The position numbers and the translations under genes were made by a program. Of a DNA stretch of 64,000 nt, positions 1 to 6,564 are shown one piece after another. The notes under the pieces are model-generated. The model had not been told where the DNA came from. It made no database searches and saw only the letters and a list, made by a program, of their open reading frames with translations. Source of the DNA: JBAIYU01 sp036763085 (GTDB taxonomy: Bacteria > Bacillota > Negativicutes > DSM-1736 > Dendrosporobacteraceae); assembly GCF_036763085.1 (NCBI RefSeq), contig NZ_JBAIYU010000009.1:1-64000 (forward strand), written 5' to 3'. Position 1 is the stretch's first letter. Each line of letters begins with the position of its first letter.

Positions 1-124
1 TAAGATGAGGTCTCTCATAGAGTAATCTAGTAAGACCCCTTGTAGATGACAAGGTTGATAGGCCAGGTGTGTAAGTCCAGTAATGGATTCAGCTGACTGG
101 TACTAATAGGTCGAGGGCTTGACT
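1..124 (+). rRNA. 23S ribosomal RNA, 3' end (partial)
   Basis: The first ~124 bases match the conserved 3' end of bacterial 23S rRNA, including the segment around 96-112 that reads ACTGGTACTAATAGGTCGA, followed by the terminal helix strand. The gene begins before the window. It is followed by 5S rRNA at about 100 bases, the normal 23S-5S order of a bacterial rrn operon. The exact 3' end is estimated. Confidence 0.95.
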
Positions 125-229
125 TAATCCTAATCGATAACAAGTTATCGATTATATAAACTAAAATGCAAATTATCTTCTGTGAAGTTTTCAGGGAATG
201 TACTCAAATAGAGACAATCACCTGATGTA

Positions 230-345
230 TCTGGTGTCGATAGCTAAGGGGTTCCACCTGTTCCCATACCGAACACAGTAGTTAAGCCCTTATACGCTGA
301 AAGTACTTGGCTGGAAACGGCCTGGGAGGATAAGTAGATGCCGGT
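230..345 (+). rRNA. 5S ribosomal RNA
   Basis: A complete 5S rRNA of about 116 bases. Terminal helix I pairs 231-238 with 337-344 over eight pairs including wobbles. The conserved loop block TCCACCTGTTCCCAT is at 253-267, and helix IV is capped by a GAAA tetraloop around 314-317. It lies directly downstream of the 23S end and upstream of an intrinsic terminator, as expected for the last gene of an rrn operon. Confidence 0.95.
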
Positions 346-346
346 T

Positions 347-381
347 AAAAAGCACTCATTGCTTGATGAGTGCTTTTTTAT
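347..381 (+). terminator. Intrinsic terminator after first 5S rRNA
   Basis: Perfect stem AAAGCACTCAT / ATGAGTGCTTT (349-359 with 366-376) followed by a T-run. It closes the rRNA operon. Its T-tail abuts the 5' strand of the second 5S-like copy. Confidence 0.9.
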
Positions 382-382
382 T

Positions 383-617
383 TTAGTAGTAAGTAAGGCT
401 CCACCTGTTCCCATATCACCGTCGCCTATGAGATGGACTAAGTAGGAAATAGCTATCTCCGTTATGGAAACTAGCGAAGTCAGCATCGCAACAGTAGTTA
501 AGCTCGTATACGTCGAAAGTACTTGGCTGGCGATGGTCCCGGATGGACCAAGTGCCGAGCGCGCCATGGATGGCATTGCGCTAGGTGAAACGGCCTGGGA
601 GGATAGAAAGCTGCTGA
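383..617 (+). rRNA. Second 5S rRNA-like gene with two insertions (expanded 5S or pseudogene)
   Basis: Blocks identical or nearly identical to the first 5S occur in the same order: 400-414, 491-502, 515-530 and 588-604. They are interrupted by about 69 extra bases in the loop B/C region (within 415-490) and 57 extra bases (531-587) exactly at the GAAA loop of helix IV. A terminal helix can still form: 383-390 pairs with 610-617 over eight pairs, three of them wobbles. The second insertion folds by itself (534-539 with 545-550; 558-566 with 571-582). Helix II is degraded by mismatches, and the copy lies behind the terminator of the first 5S, so a non-functional relic is equally possible. Its own terminator follows. 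Confidence 0.7.
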
Positions 618-621
618 TTAG

Positions 622-651
622 AAAAGCACTTACCATTGGTAAGTGCTTTTT
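622..651 (+). terminator. Intrinsic terminator after second 5S-like copy
   Basis: Thirteen-base stem AAAAGCACTTACC / GGTAAGTGCTTTT with a three-base loop and T-run. It resembles the first terminator in its GCACT core, suggesting the whole 5S-plus-terminator unit was duplicated. It can also act on the convergent small gene at 659-787. Confidence 0.85.
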
Positions 652-658
652 GCTATAT

Positions 659-787
659 CTATTTTTTGTTGAAGGCTAATACATAGAGTTCTTTTCCAAA
701 TTTACTATTGAATTCTTTCTCAAAGTTTTTGAGCATTGATTCTTGTTCTGAAGTTAGATTTGCAAAGTCGAAGTTTTTAATTTCCAT
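659..787 (-). CDS. Small hypothetical protein, 42 aa
   Basis: An open frame of 42 codons on the minus strand that starts MEIKNFDFANLTSEQESML and ends in Lys-Lys. An excellent ribosome binding site (GAAAGGAG) sits seven bases before the ATG, which is the main reason to accept such a short gene. The product is charged, with no Cys, no membrane segment and no signal peptide; the middle is predicted helical. It lies between the 5S-like copy and the fba terminator, convergent with the rRNA operon and codirectional with fba. I do not recognise the family and assign no function. Confidence 0.6.
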   Translation of the reverse strand: MEIKNFDFANLTSEQESMLKNFEKEFNSKFGKELYVLAFNKK

Positions 788-862
788 ATCGCAGCTCCTT
801 TCAATATTAAAAGATTCAATAGTAGTATTTCCACAAGATTTTTTAGTATGTTATCACAAAGT

Positions 863-888
863 AAAAGACCGAGAATATCTCGGTCTTA
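863..888 (-). terminator. Intrinsic terminator of aldolase gene
   Basis: Perfect palindrome AAGACCGAGA / TCTCGGTCTT at 865-887, just past the aldolase stop codon; on the minus strand it is followed by a TTTTAC tail. Confidence 0.85.
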
Positions 889-893
889 ATATA

Positions 894-1823
894 CTATAAA
901 CGGTTACTGCAGTTTAATACATTGCTGATTTTATGCTTAACCATATTCTTAATTGCTTCTCTTGCAGGTTTTAGGTATTGGCGCGGGTCGAAATCTCCAG
1001 GATGTTTTGCAAGATGCTCACGAACTGAAGCTGTCATAGCTAAACGCAAATCGGTATCAATATTAATTTTACAAACACCAAGCCGCCCAGCTGATAAGAG
1101 CATTTCTTCTGGCACGCCTTGTGCTCCTTGAATTTCTCCGCCAAATTCATTACATTTAGCAACAAACTCTGGTAATACTGTGGAAGCTCCATGAAGTACC
1201 AGTGGGAAATTTGGCAGAAGTCTTGTAATAGTCTCAAGACGATCGAAGTCAAGACTAGGTTCACCTTTAAATTTATATGCGCCGTGACTTGTTCCTATTG
1301 CAATTGCAAGTGAATCAACACCAGTACGTTGCACAAATTCAACGGCTTGGTCAGGGTCAGTGTATGTCGCATCCTTAGCGCTTACTTTGACGGCATCTTC
1401 AACCCCAGCTAACCGCCCAAGCTCACCCTCGACGACAACACCACGAGCGTGCGCATACTCAACAACTTTTTTGGTAAGAGCAATGTTTTCTTCAAATGGC
1501 AGCTTAGACCCATCAATCATTACAGAGCTAAAGCCACCGTCAACACAGGCTTTACAAATTTCAAAATCTTCACCATGGTCCAAATGTAGGCAGATTGGCA
1601 GACCTGAATCTTCAAGTGCTGCTTCAACAAGTTTCATCAAATATGTATGATTGGCGTATTTGCGAGCTCCCGCTGAAACCTGAAGAATTAGAGGAGCTTG
1701 TTCTTCTTTAGCAGCTTCAACGATACCCTGAATAATCTCCATATTATTAACGTTGAATGCTCCAATAGCATATTGACCCTCATAGGCTTTTTTAAACATT
1801 TCTTTCGAAGTAACTAATGGCAT
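894..1823 (-). CDS. fba: Class II fructose-bisphosphate aldolase
   Basis: Zinc-dependent aldolase that reversibly cleaves fructose 1,6-bisphosphate to DHAP and glyceraldehyde 3-phosphate in the cytoplasm. The 309-residue protein is full length for class II. It shows the zinc/catalytic motif HLDHGED (about residues 80-86), the VVVEGELG segment, the HGAYKF His region, the LHGAS motif and the NIDTDLR substrate-binding motif. The start is the ATG at 1823, preceded by GGAGGG; an upstream in-frame ATG would place the ribosome binding site inside the gene. It is a single-gene unit with its own terminator. A ketose-bisphosphate aldolase of related specificity (tagatose) cannot be fully excluded. Confidence 0.93.
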   Translation of the reverse strand: MPLVTSKEMFKKAYEGQYAIGAFNVNNMEIIQGIVEAAKEEQAPLILQVSAGARKYANHTYLMKLVEAALEDSGLPICLHLDHGEDFEICKACVDGGFSSVMIDGSKLPFEENIALTKKVVEYAHARGVVVEGELGRLAGVEDAVKVSAKDATYTDPDQAVEFVQRTGVDSLAIAIGTSHGAYKFKGEPSLDFDRLETITRLLPNFPLVLHGASTVLPEFVAKCNEFGGEIQGAQGVPEEMLLSAGRLGVCKINIDTDLRLAMTASVREHLAKHPGDFDPRQYLKPAREAIKNMVKHKISNVLNCSNRL

Positions 1824-1914
1824 TAAGGTCCCTCCTAACATTTCTATAGCTTAATTATTATATCACATTATGGCAGCTTGCCTCCATAAAAGATATATGC
1901 TAAACCGGGCAAAG

Positions 1915-2799
1915 TTATTCAAATTTGTCACTTAGTTGATTTAATAATGAATTTATATCGTTAGGAAGTGGACTTGTTACAGTAGTCGGATTCTTAGTTA
2001 TAGGATGCTCGAATATTAATTTACTAGCATGAAGAGCTTGTCGACCAATAAGTTGTTGTGAACCACCATATAAATCATCGCCTAAGAGTGGATGACCAAT
2101 ATGTGACAGGTGTACTCTTATTTGATGTGTTCTACCAGTAAGCAGTTCTAATTCAATCAGGTTAGCGTTCTTATATGATGCTAATCTACGGTAATAGGTA
2201 ACCGCAGGCTGACCATCATCACGAACTTCTCTTTCAATAATACTGCTTGTTTTACGGCCAATGGGATCTGAAATTACGCCGGTATCATTTTCGAGTATAC
2301 CGCTAACCACCGCAGTGTATATCCTTTTTATGTTCTTAATATTATCCGCTGATAGTAAATTTTGAATATGTGAATACTTCGCTATCAATATTAGTCCAGA
2401 AGTATTTCTGTCGAGTCTATGCACAGGATGGAAGGAATAAGGCAAATCCTGTTCGCGAAAGTAAAATAACACGCCATTTGCTAATGTATCTTTATTTTCT
2501 TTTACGGTAGGATGTACTAGAAGCCCTGCAGGCTTATTAATTACCATTAAGAAATCATCTTCAAAGCATATTTCAAGAGGAATATGCTTTGGTTCAATAT
2601 TGCATGTTTCTTCCCATGATAAGGCGATTGAATCACCCGGTGATACTATTGCTGTTATCGGAACAGCAACGCCGTTTAAGGTAAGTATTCCGTTATTCTT
2701 TATTTTGCGCCACGCACTTAGAGAGAGTCCAGCTTGACGGCGCAAATAGTCTTTTATAGACTGAGGTTGGGTATTTGGAGGAACTACTAGTTTAAGCAT
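1915..2799 (-). CDS. RluA-family 23S/tRNA pseudouridine synthase
   Basis: Predicted to isomerise specific uridines in rRNA or tRNA to pseudouridine. The 294-residue protein has an N-terminal S4-like RNA-binding region, then the RluA catalytic motif HRLDRNTSGL, whose Asp is the nucleophile, and the conserved RTHQIRVHLSHIGHPLLGD segment near the C-terminus. Which nucleotide is modified (RluD-type or other) cannot be read from sequence. A good AAGGAG site precedes the ATG. The 240-bp upstream region carries copy A of the repeated element described at 2828-2923, placed like a 5' leader of this gene. Confidence 0.92.
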   Translation of the reverse strand: MLKLVVPPNTQPQSIKDYLRRQAGLSLSAWRKIKNNGILTLNGVAVPITAIVSPGDSIALSWEETCNIEPKHIPLEICFEDDFLMVINKPAGLLVHPTVKENKDTLANGVLFYFREQDLPYSFHPVHRLDRNTSGLILIAKYSHIQNLLSADNIKNIKRIYTAVVSGILENDTGVISDPIGRKTSSIIEREVRDDGQPAVTYYRRLASYKNANLIELELLTGRTHQIRVHLSHIGHPLLGDDLYGGSQQLIGRQALHASKLIFEHPITKNPTTVTSPLPNDINSLLNQLSDKFE

Positions 2800-2827
2800 T
2801 AATTCTCCTTAAATTGTTTGTATAATG

Positions 2828-2923
2828 TTATCAAGCGAGACTATGTTTAGTGGAGTTTTAGATCTGAATCTTAGTCGAAGTTATCCAGGGACTTAGGTGC
2901 TTGCTTTTATAAAAGCGGGAATC
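2828..2923 (-). repeat. Repeated structured intergenic element, copy A (divergent)
   Basis: On the minus strand this segment carries the core shared with copies at 54139-54273 and 63451-63577: CTAAGTCC, two variable bases, GGATAA, then TCGACTA, a CAGAT block, and AGTCTC-TTGATAA near the end. AGTC can pair with GACT around an internal loop. The upstream GGCACAGG part of the other copies is missing; a 14-base palindrome GCTTTTATAAAAGC occupies a similar place. It lies in the leader position of the pseudouridine synthase gene. Confidence 0.6.
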
Positions 2924-3003
2924 CTAGAGCTGCATGTAATTGAATATGTGTAATTTATATTTTTTCCACTATTGTAACTATAAATCCTTTTTATAATTAA
3001 ATA

Positions 3004-3025
3004 GGAGCGATCAAAAGATCGCCCC
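3004..3025 (-). terminator. Probable terminator of the 155-aa gene
   Basis: Stem GGAGCGATC / GATCGCCCC with a four-base loop immediately beyond the stop codon of the minus-strand gene at 3043. The T-tract on the minus strand is weak (TATTTAATTAT). Confidence 0.5.
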
Positions 3026-3042
3026 TCGTGGCATCAAGGAGT

Positions 3043-3510
3043 TTATAAGGAATTGTGAATCATGGATATTAAATCAGCCATATGTTCCCGTTCCATGGTT
3101 AGAGAATCCTTGAGATAGTCGTTCATAGGCTCCCCACGTAAGCTATAAACATATACTACACGGCGATGTCGTCGGATAAGTGCCATAAGCAAGAACAATA
3201 AGAGTGAGCGCCTAATTCCAAACTGCCTCTCCTTATTTTCAAAGCTATCGTCACGCATTTTCATTCCGAATTTTTTTAGGATAGCGTTCATAGCATCATC
3301 GTGCATGCAGATCATGTGTAAAACATCCATGTATGCATTCCAATGATCGACTGACATATTATCGAGGTTGTCGCGCATAGTATCTTTTGCATGTTCAGCG
3401 GCTTCAAGGGTGGTCTTCATAAGTTCTAGCTGTTCAATAGCTTCTTCATGTAGTGTTTTCATATGATCCAAATCAATCGATATAGGCTTTCTGCTGCGAA
3501 TTTTTCTCAA
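3043..3510 (-). CDS. Hypothetical protein, 155 aa
   Basis: I do not recognise this family. The protein is helical and charged in its first two thirds (many Glu, Lys and Met, including HMICMHDDAMNAIL), then has a hydrophobic stretch RSLLLFLLMALIRRHRRVVYVY around residues 101-122, too basic to be a confident membrane segment. It has no Cys cluster. The start is a TTG at 3510, supported by GGGAGGG seven bases upstream and by absence of a better ATG. It is 75 bases downstream of the 109-residue gene in the same direction, so the two may be cotranscribed. Confidence 0.7.
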   Translation of the reverse strand: MRKIRSRKPISIDLDHMKTLHEEAIEQLELMKTTLEAAEHAKDTMRDNLDNMSVDHWNAYMDVLHMICMHDDAMNAILKKFGMKMRDDSFENKERQFGIRRSLLLFLLMALIRRHRRVVYVYSLRGEPMNDYLKDSLTMEREHMADLISMIHNSL

Positions 3511-3585
3511 GAGAATTCCCTCCCGAATTTTTGCTATATCCTATGCCGAGTTTGGATTATATGTGTAGAAGCCGGCAATAAAGGA

Positions 3586-3915
3586 TTATGACCGTCCCTT
3601 GTAAGGAGCAAAGAATCTAATCATACAAATAGGAATATGCATAGAAACAGGCTTGCGGCGAAGGCAAACGTTAACAATCATGAAATCACAGCCAACATAA
3701 CACAATGTGCCACAGAAAGATTCCCGACCACATATACGTGCATCTACAGAGAAGATTATTTCGTCACCTAGTAAGCATAATAAACGATCTCTAAAAGTCG
3801 CATCTGGAAATGCATGAACCTTTGGACCTGAGTATTCACACATGTCTTTTTCCATATAATCGAAGCACGGTTCCATTTTTTCTTCTTGATACCAATGTGG
3901 ATATTTGCAGTCCAT
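3586..3915 (-). CDS. Hypothetical protein, 109 aa
   Basis: Family not recognised. The N-terminal half is aromatic and acidic (MDCKYPHWYQEEKMEPCFDYMEKD). The C-terminal half, roughly residues 58-105, looks like a small beta-barrel: a GTLCYVGCDFMIVNVCLRR segment followed by MHIPICMIRFFAPY, reminiscent in rhythm only of Sm-like or spore-coat small proteins. Seven cysteines are present, but not in a clear metal-site spacing. The ATG has GGGGG upstream. It is followed by the 155-residue unknown gene on the same strand. Confidence 0.7.
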   Translation of the reverse strand: MDCKYPHWYQEEKMEPCFDYMEKDMCEYSGPKVHAFPDATFRDRLLCLLGDEIIFSVDARICGRESFCGTLCYVGCDFMIVNVCLRRKPVSMHIPICMIRFFAPYKGRS

Positions 3916-4209
3916 AAAACTAACATCCCCCTTTATTTTCGATAGAATTAAAAGTCTTTGGAGTGCCTACCTGATACATCATATGAACTGCCTAGACATA
4001 ATGCTACTGTCCGTAAACATTTTTAGAAGGTTTATTAAAATTACAAGTTGTAAATATTATAATTATAAGAAAAAATTGTAAATAATAAAATTGGAATTAG
4101 TTAGTTGGTACATAAGAATTAATATGTAAGCTATAAAGTAGTCAATATTGCAGGAATATATCTTATTTATCCCGAATTATAAGCCTTAACTGCTTATGAG
4201 GAGGAAAAC
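3916..4209. other. Intergenic region between divergent genes
   Basis: About 294 bases separate the divergent starts at 3915 (minus) and 4210 (plus). The stretch is very AT-rich and must hold both promoters, but I could not pick a convincing -35/-10 pair. No hairpin of note, repeat or small open frame with a ribosome binding site was seen. Confidence 0.6.
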
Positions 4210-4464
4210 ATGGAAATATCTAAATATAGCTATGTCATTTTGGTTGGCTTTTTAGTGTGGCTGACAATTGCGCCGCGTAATAATAGCCCACGCTTTGGCG
4301 AACTATTTCTCGCATATATGGTCGCACTCTTGTTTAGCCTTGTGGCTACATCGGAAATTATTATGGTAAAGCCTGTAGCATTCTTTTTTACAGTAGGTGG
4401 AGTTTTAGCTTTTTTCTATCTTGTAGCCCGCAAGACCATCAGAGTGACAATAAAACATAAATAA
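4210..4464 (+). CDS. Small integral membrane protein, 84 aa
   Basis: Unknown function. The 84-residue product is mostly hydrophobic with three likely membrane segments (about residues 7-22, 33-50 and 55-72) and a short basic C-terminal tail ending KTIRVTIKHK, predicted to be cytoplasmic. There is no signal peptidase site. GAGGAGG precedes the ATG by a good distance. The stop codon is followed within 15 bases by the yajQ start, so the two genes are cotranscribed. Confidence 0.75.
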   Translation: MEISKYSYVILVGFLVWLTIAPRNNSPRFGELFLAYMVALLFSLVATSEIIMVKPVAFFFTVGGVLAFFYLVARKTIRVTIKHK

Positions 4465-4478
4465 TGGAGGGTTCGATA

Positions 4479-4973
4479 GTGGCTAAGGATTGTTCATTTG
4501 ACATTGTTTCTGAAGTTGAAATGCAGGAAGTAGATAATGCTGTTAATCAAACAGCGAAAGAAATTGGCCAGCGTTTTGATTTTAGAAATAGCAAATCTTC
4601 GATAGCTTTTGAAGGAGAAGAAATAAAAATTATTGGCGATGATGAATATAAGCTAAATAGTATTATAGATATTTTGCAGACTAAAGTAATCAAACGCGGT
4701 ATTTCAATTAAAAGCCTGGACTATGGCAAAATTGAACCTGCATCCCAGGGCACTGTCAGGCAAATCATTAAAATAAAAAAAGGAATTAGCAAGGATAAAG
4801 CAAAGGAAGTTATCTCTGCTATCAAGGATACAAAATTAAAAGTTCAGCCTCAGATAATGGATGATCAAGTAAGGGTCGCGGGTAAGAATAAGGATGACTT
4901 ACAGCAGGTTATTGCAAAGCTCAAACAAATTGATTTAGGTATTGAATTACAATTTATTAACTTCCGATCATAG
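4479..4973 (+). CDS. yajQ: YajQ family nucleotide-binding protein
   Basis: Cytoplasmic protein of the YajQ/DUF520 (UPF0234) family; some members bind cyclic di-GMP or nucleic acid, but the role here is unknown. The diagnostic N-terminus SFDIVSEVEMQEVDNAVNQ is present, followed by two ferredoxin-like repeats and the typical ending IELQFINFR. At 164 residues it has the family's usual length. The start is set at the GTG at 4479 because GGAGGG lies correctly before it and family members begin M-A-x-D-x-SFDIVS; the ATG at 4464 sits inside that site. A terminator follows. Confidence 0.9.
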   Translation: MAKDCSFDIVSEVEMQEVDNAVNQTAKEIGQRFDFRNSKSSIAFEGEEIKIIGDDEYKLNSIIDILQTKVIKRGISIKSLDYGKIEPASQGTVRQIIKIKKGISKDKAKEVISAIKDTKLKVQPQIMDDQVRVAGKNKDDLQQVIAKLKQIDLGIELQFINFRS

Positions 4974-4987
4974 CCTTTTAAACTAAA

Positions 4988-5025
4988 ATAAAAAAATTCC
5001 GCTAAATGCGGAATTTTTATTTTAA
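4988..5025 (+). terminator. Terminator after yajQ
   Basis: Stem AAATTCCGC / GCGGAATTT with a short loop and T-run. It lies between convergent yajQ and uracil permease and probably serves both. Confidence 0.85.
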
Positions 5026-5035
5026 TTTAGTTGTT

Positions 5036-6286
5036 TTATTTATCGTTAGATAAACCCAATACATCGAGCAATTTGAAACTGAGGCTGAGCATTATTGATA
5101 CTACGGTTGCCAAAGCCATGCCCTTCATTGTTACTGTACCAATTGTCATGCTGGCTCCGCTGATTCCTAATATCAAAACGACTGAGGTTAGGATAAGATT
5201 CCGAGATTTGCTATAATCAACTTTTGATTCAACAAGCATTCTTACACCTGATGCAGCGATTACACCGAACAACAGCAGGGATACACCACCCATAACTGGA
5301 GTAGGTATACTTTGAATAGCAGCGGCAAGTTTTCCAACGAAGGAGAGTATTATAGCAATTACAGCCGCTCCACCGATGATCCATACACTATAAACTTTAG
5401 TTATAGCCATAACCCCGATATTTTCACCATATGTTGTATTAGGGGTAGACCCGAAGAAACCAGAGATAAGGGTAGAAAGTCCATTTCCAAGTAAAGAACG
5501 ATCTAATCCAGGATCTTTTGCAAGATCACGTCCAACGATGTTTCCAGTAACGATTAGGTGGCCAATATGTTCAGCGATAACGACCAATGCAGCAGGAGCA
5601 ATTATTGCTATTGCATTAATGTTGAACTCTGGTTTGTAAATTGTCGGCATTGCAAACCATGCTGCTTTAGAGATACCAGATAAATCAACCAAACCGAGGG
5701 TAAAAGCTAAAATGTAGCCGCCTATAACCCCCACGAGGATTGGGATGATTGCCATAAATCCGCGGAATACTACTGAGCCTAGTATAGTAATTATTAATGT
5801 AAATACTGAAACAGTAACTGCTTTAGGATCAAGAATTTTTGCAGTAAGCCCCGCCATGTCAGCCGCAACAGGTGCTAACTCAAGACCTATAACAGCAACA
5901 ATAGCTCCCATTGCAGCAGGTGGAAAGACTACATCTATCCATTTTGTGCCTATAACCCTAAGACTAAGTGCAACAAGTGAGAAGATGGCACCAACCACTA
6001 TGAAGCCACCCAAAGCTGCATTGTAACCATATTGCGGTAATACTAGAAAAACAGGGGAAAGAAACGCAAAACTGGAACCTAGATAAGCAGGTATTTTACC
6101 TTTACAAATAAAAATATACAAAAGTGTACCAATACCGTTGAATAACAAAATAGTTGCAGGGTTCACCTTGAAAAGGATAGGAACAAGAACTGTTGCACCA
6201 AACATCGCAAAAAGGTGTTGTAGACTCAGTGGAATGGTCTGCAGAAGAGGAAGTTTGTCCTCAACTTGAATTATTCGATTACTCAT
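5036..6286 (-). CDS. uraA: Uracil permease (NCS2 family, uracil:H+ symporter)
   Basis: Inner-membrane transporter that imports uracil for pyrimidine salvage. The 416-residue protein has the usual 12-14 membrane segments, the family signature around PNTTYGENIGVMAITKVYS (about residues 280-300), and a TPVMGGVSLLLFG segment. It starts at the ATG at 6286, about 13 bases after a G-rich ribosome binding site. Its specificity for uracil rather than xanthine is supported by the PyrR-type attenuator just upstream (6290-6420). It is also known as pyrP in Bacillus. Confidence 0.93.
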   Translation of the reverse strand: MSNRIIQVEDKLPLLQTIPLSLQHLFAMFGATVLVPILFKVNPATILLFNGIGTLLYIFICKGKIPAYLGSSFAFLSPVFLVLPQYGYNAALGGFIVVGAIFSLVALSLRVIGTKWIDVVFPPAAMGAIVAVIGLELAPVAADMAGLTAKILDPKAVTVSVFTLIITILGSVVFRGFMAIIPILVGVIGGYILAFTLGLVDLSGISKAAWFAMPTIYKPEFNINAIAIIAPAALVVIAEHIGHLIVTGNIVGRDLAKDPGLDRSLLGNGLSTLISGFFGSTPNTTYGENIGVMAITKVYSVWIIGGAAVIAIILSFVGKLAAAIQSIPTPVMGGVSLLLFGVIAASGVRMLVESKVDYSKSRNLILTSVVLILGISGASMTIGTVTMKGMALATVVSIMLSLSFKLLDVLGLSNDK

Positions 6287-6321
6287 ATACGTTGCCCCCT
6301 CATTGTAATGTGGTACACAAT

Positions 6322-6420
6322 AGAAAAGTCTCTTACCTAAGTAAGAGACTAAAAAGGCATAAGTCAGCTACGACTAGTTAGCTTATTATTGTGCACCTTT
6401 TTAGTCTCGCAGGACTAATT
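6322..6420 (-). promoter_or_regulatory. PyrR-dependent transcription attenuator (pyr leader)
   Basis: On the minus strand the leader contains a PyrR-binding hairpin-loop sequence AGTCCTGCGAGACT (6403-6416), an antiterminator formed when GAGACTAAAAAGG (6396-6408) pairs with CCTTTTTAGTCTC (6345-6357), and an intrinsic terminator AGTCTCTTAC-TTAG-GTAAGAGACT with T-tail (6324-6350). The three alternative structures overlap as in known pyr leaders: PyrR with UMP would stabilise the first hairpin, free the terminator and switch off uracil uptake. Confidence 0.85.
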
Positions 6421-6477
6421 TAAAGGATAGTTTGTATTTTTAATCTAACACATATTACACGAAATGTCTATAAATTT

Positions 6478-6486
6478 TTCGACAAA
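6478..6486 (-). promoter_or_regulatory. Possible Spo0A box
   Basis: Exact match to the Spo0A consensus TTTGTCGAA on the minus strand, about 80 bases before the unknown gene at 6565 and upstream of the pyr leader. A nine-base match alone is weak evidence. Confidence 0.35.
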
Positions 6487-6564
6487 AAAATTGCTGGGCA
6501 GTAAACGATATTTTAGTTAAAATAAAGATGATTGTTTTTATCGTACTAGAAAGGGTGGGGTTTT

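Noticed and set aside
244..636. 130-codon open frame on the minus strand
   Set aside because: It lies entirely on the antisense strand of the two 5S copies, and its internal amino-acid repeat simply reflects the 5S duplication.
464..679. 71-codon open frame on the plus strand starting METSEVSIATV
   Set aside because: It runs straight through the second 5S-like gene and its terminator and has no ribosome binding site; the rRNA similarity explains the sequence better.
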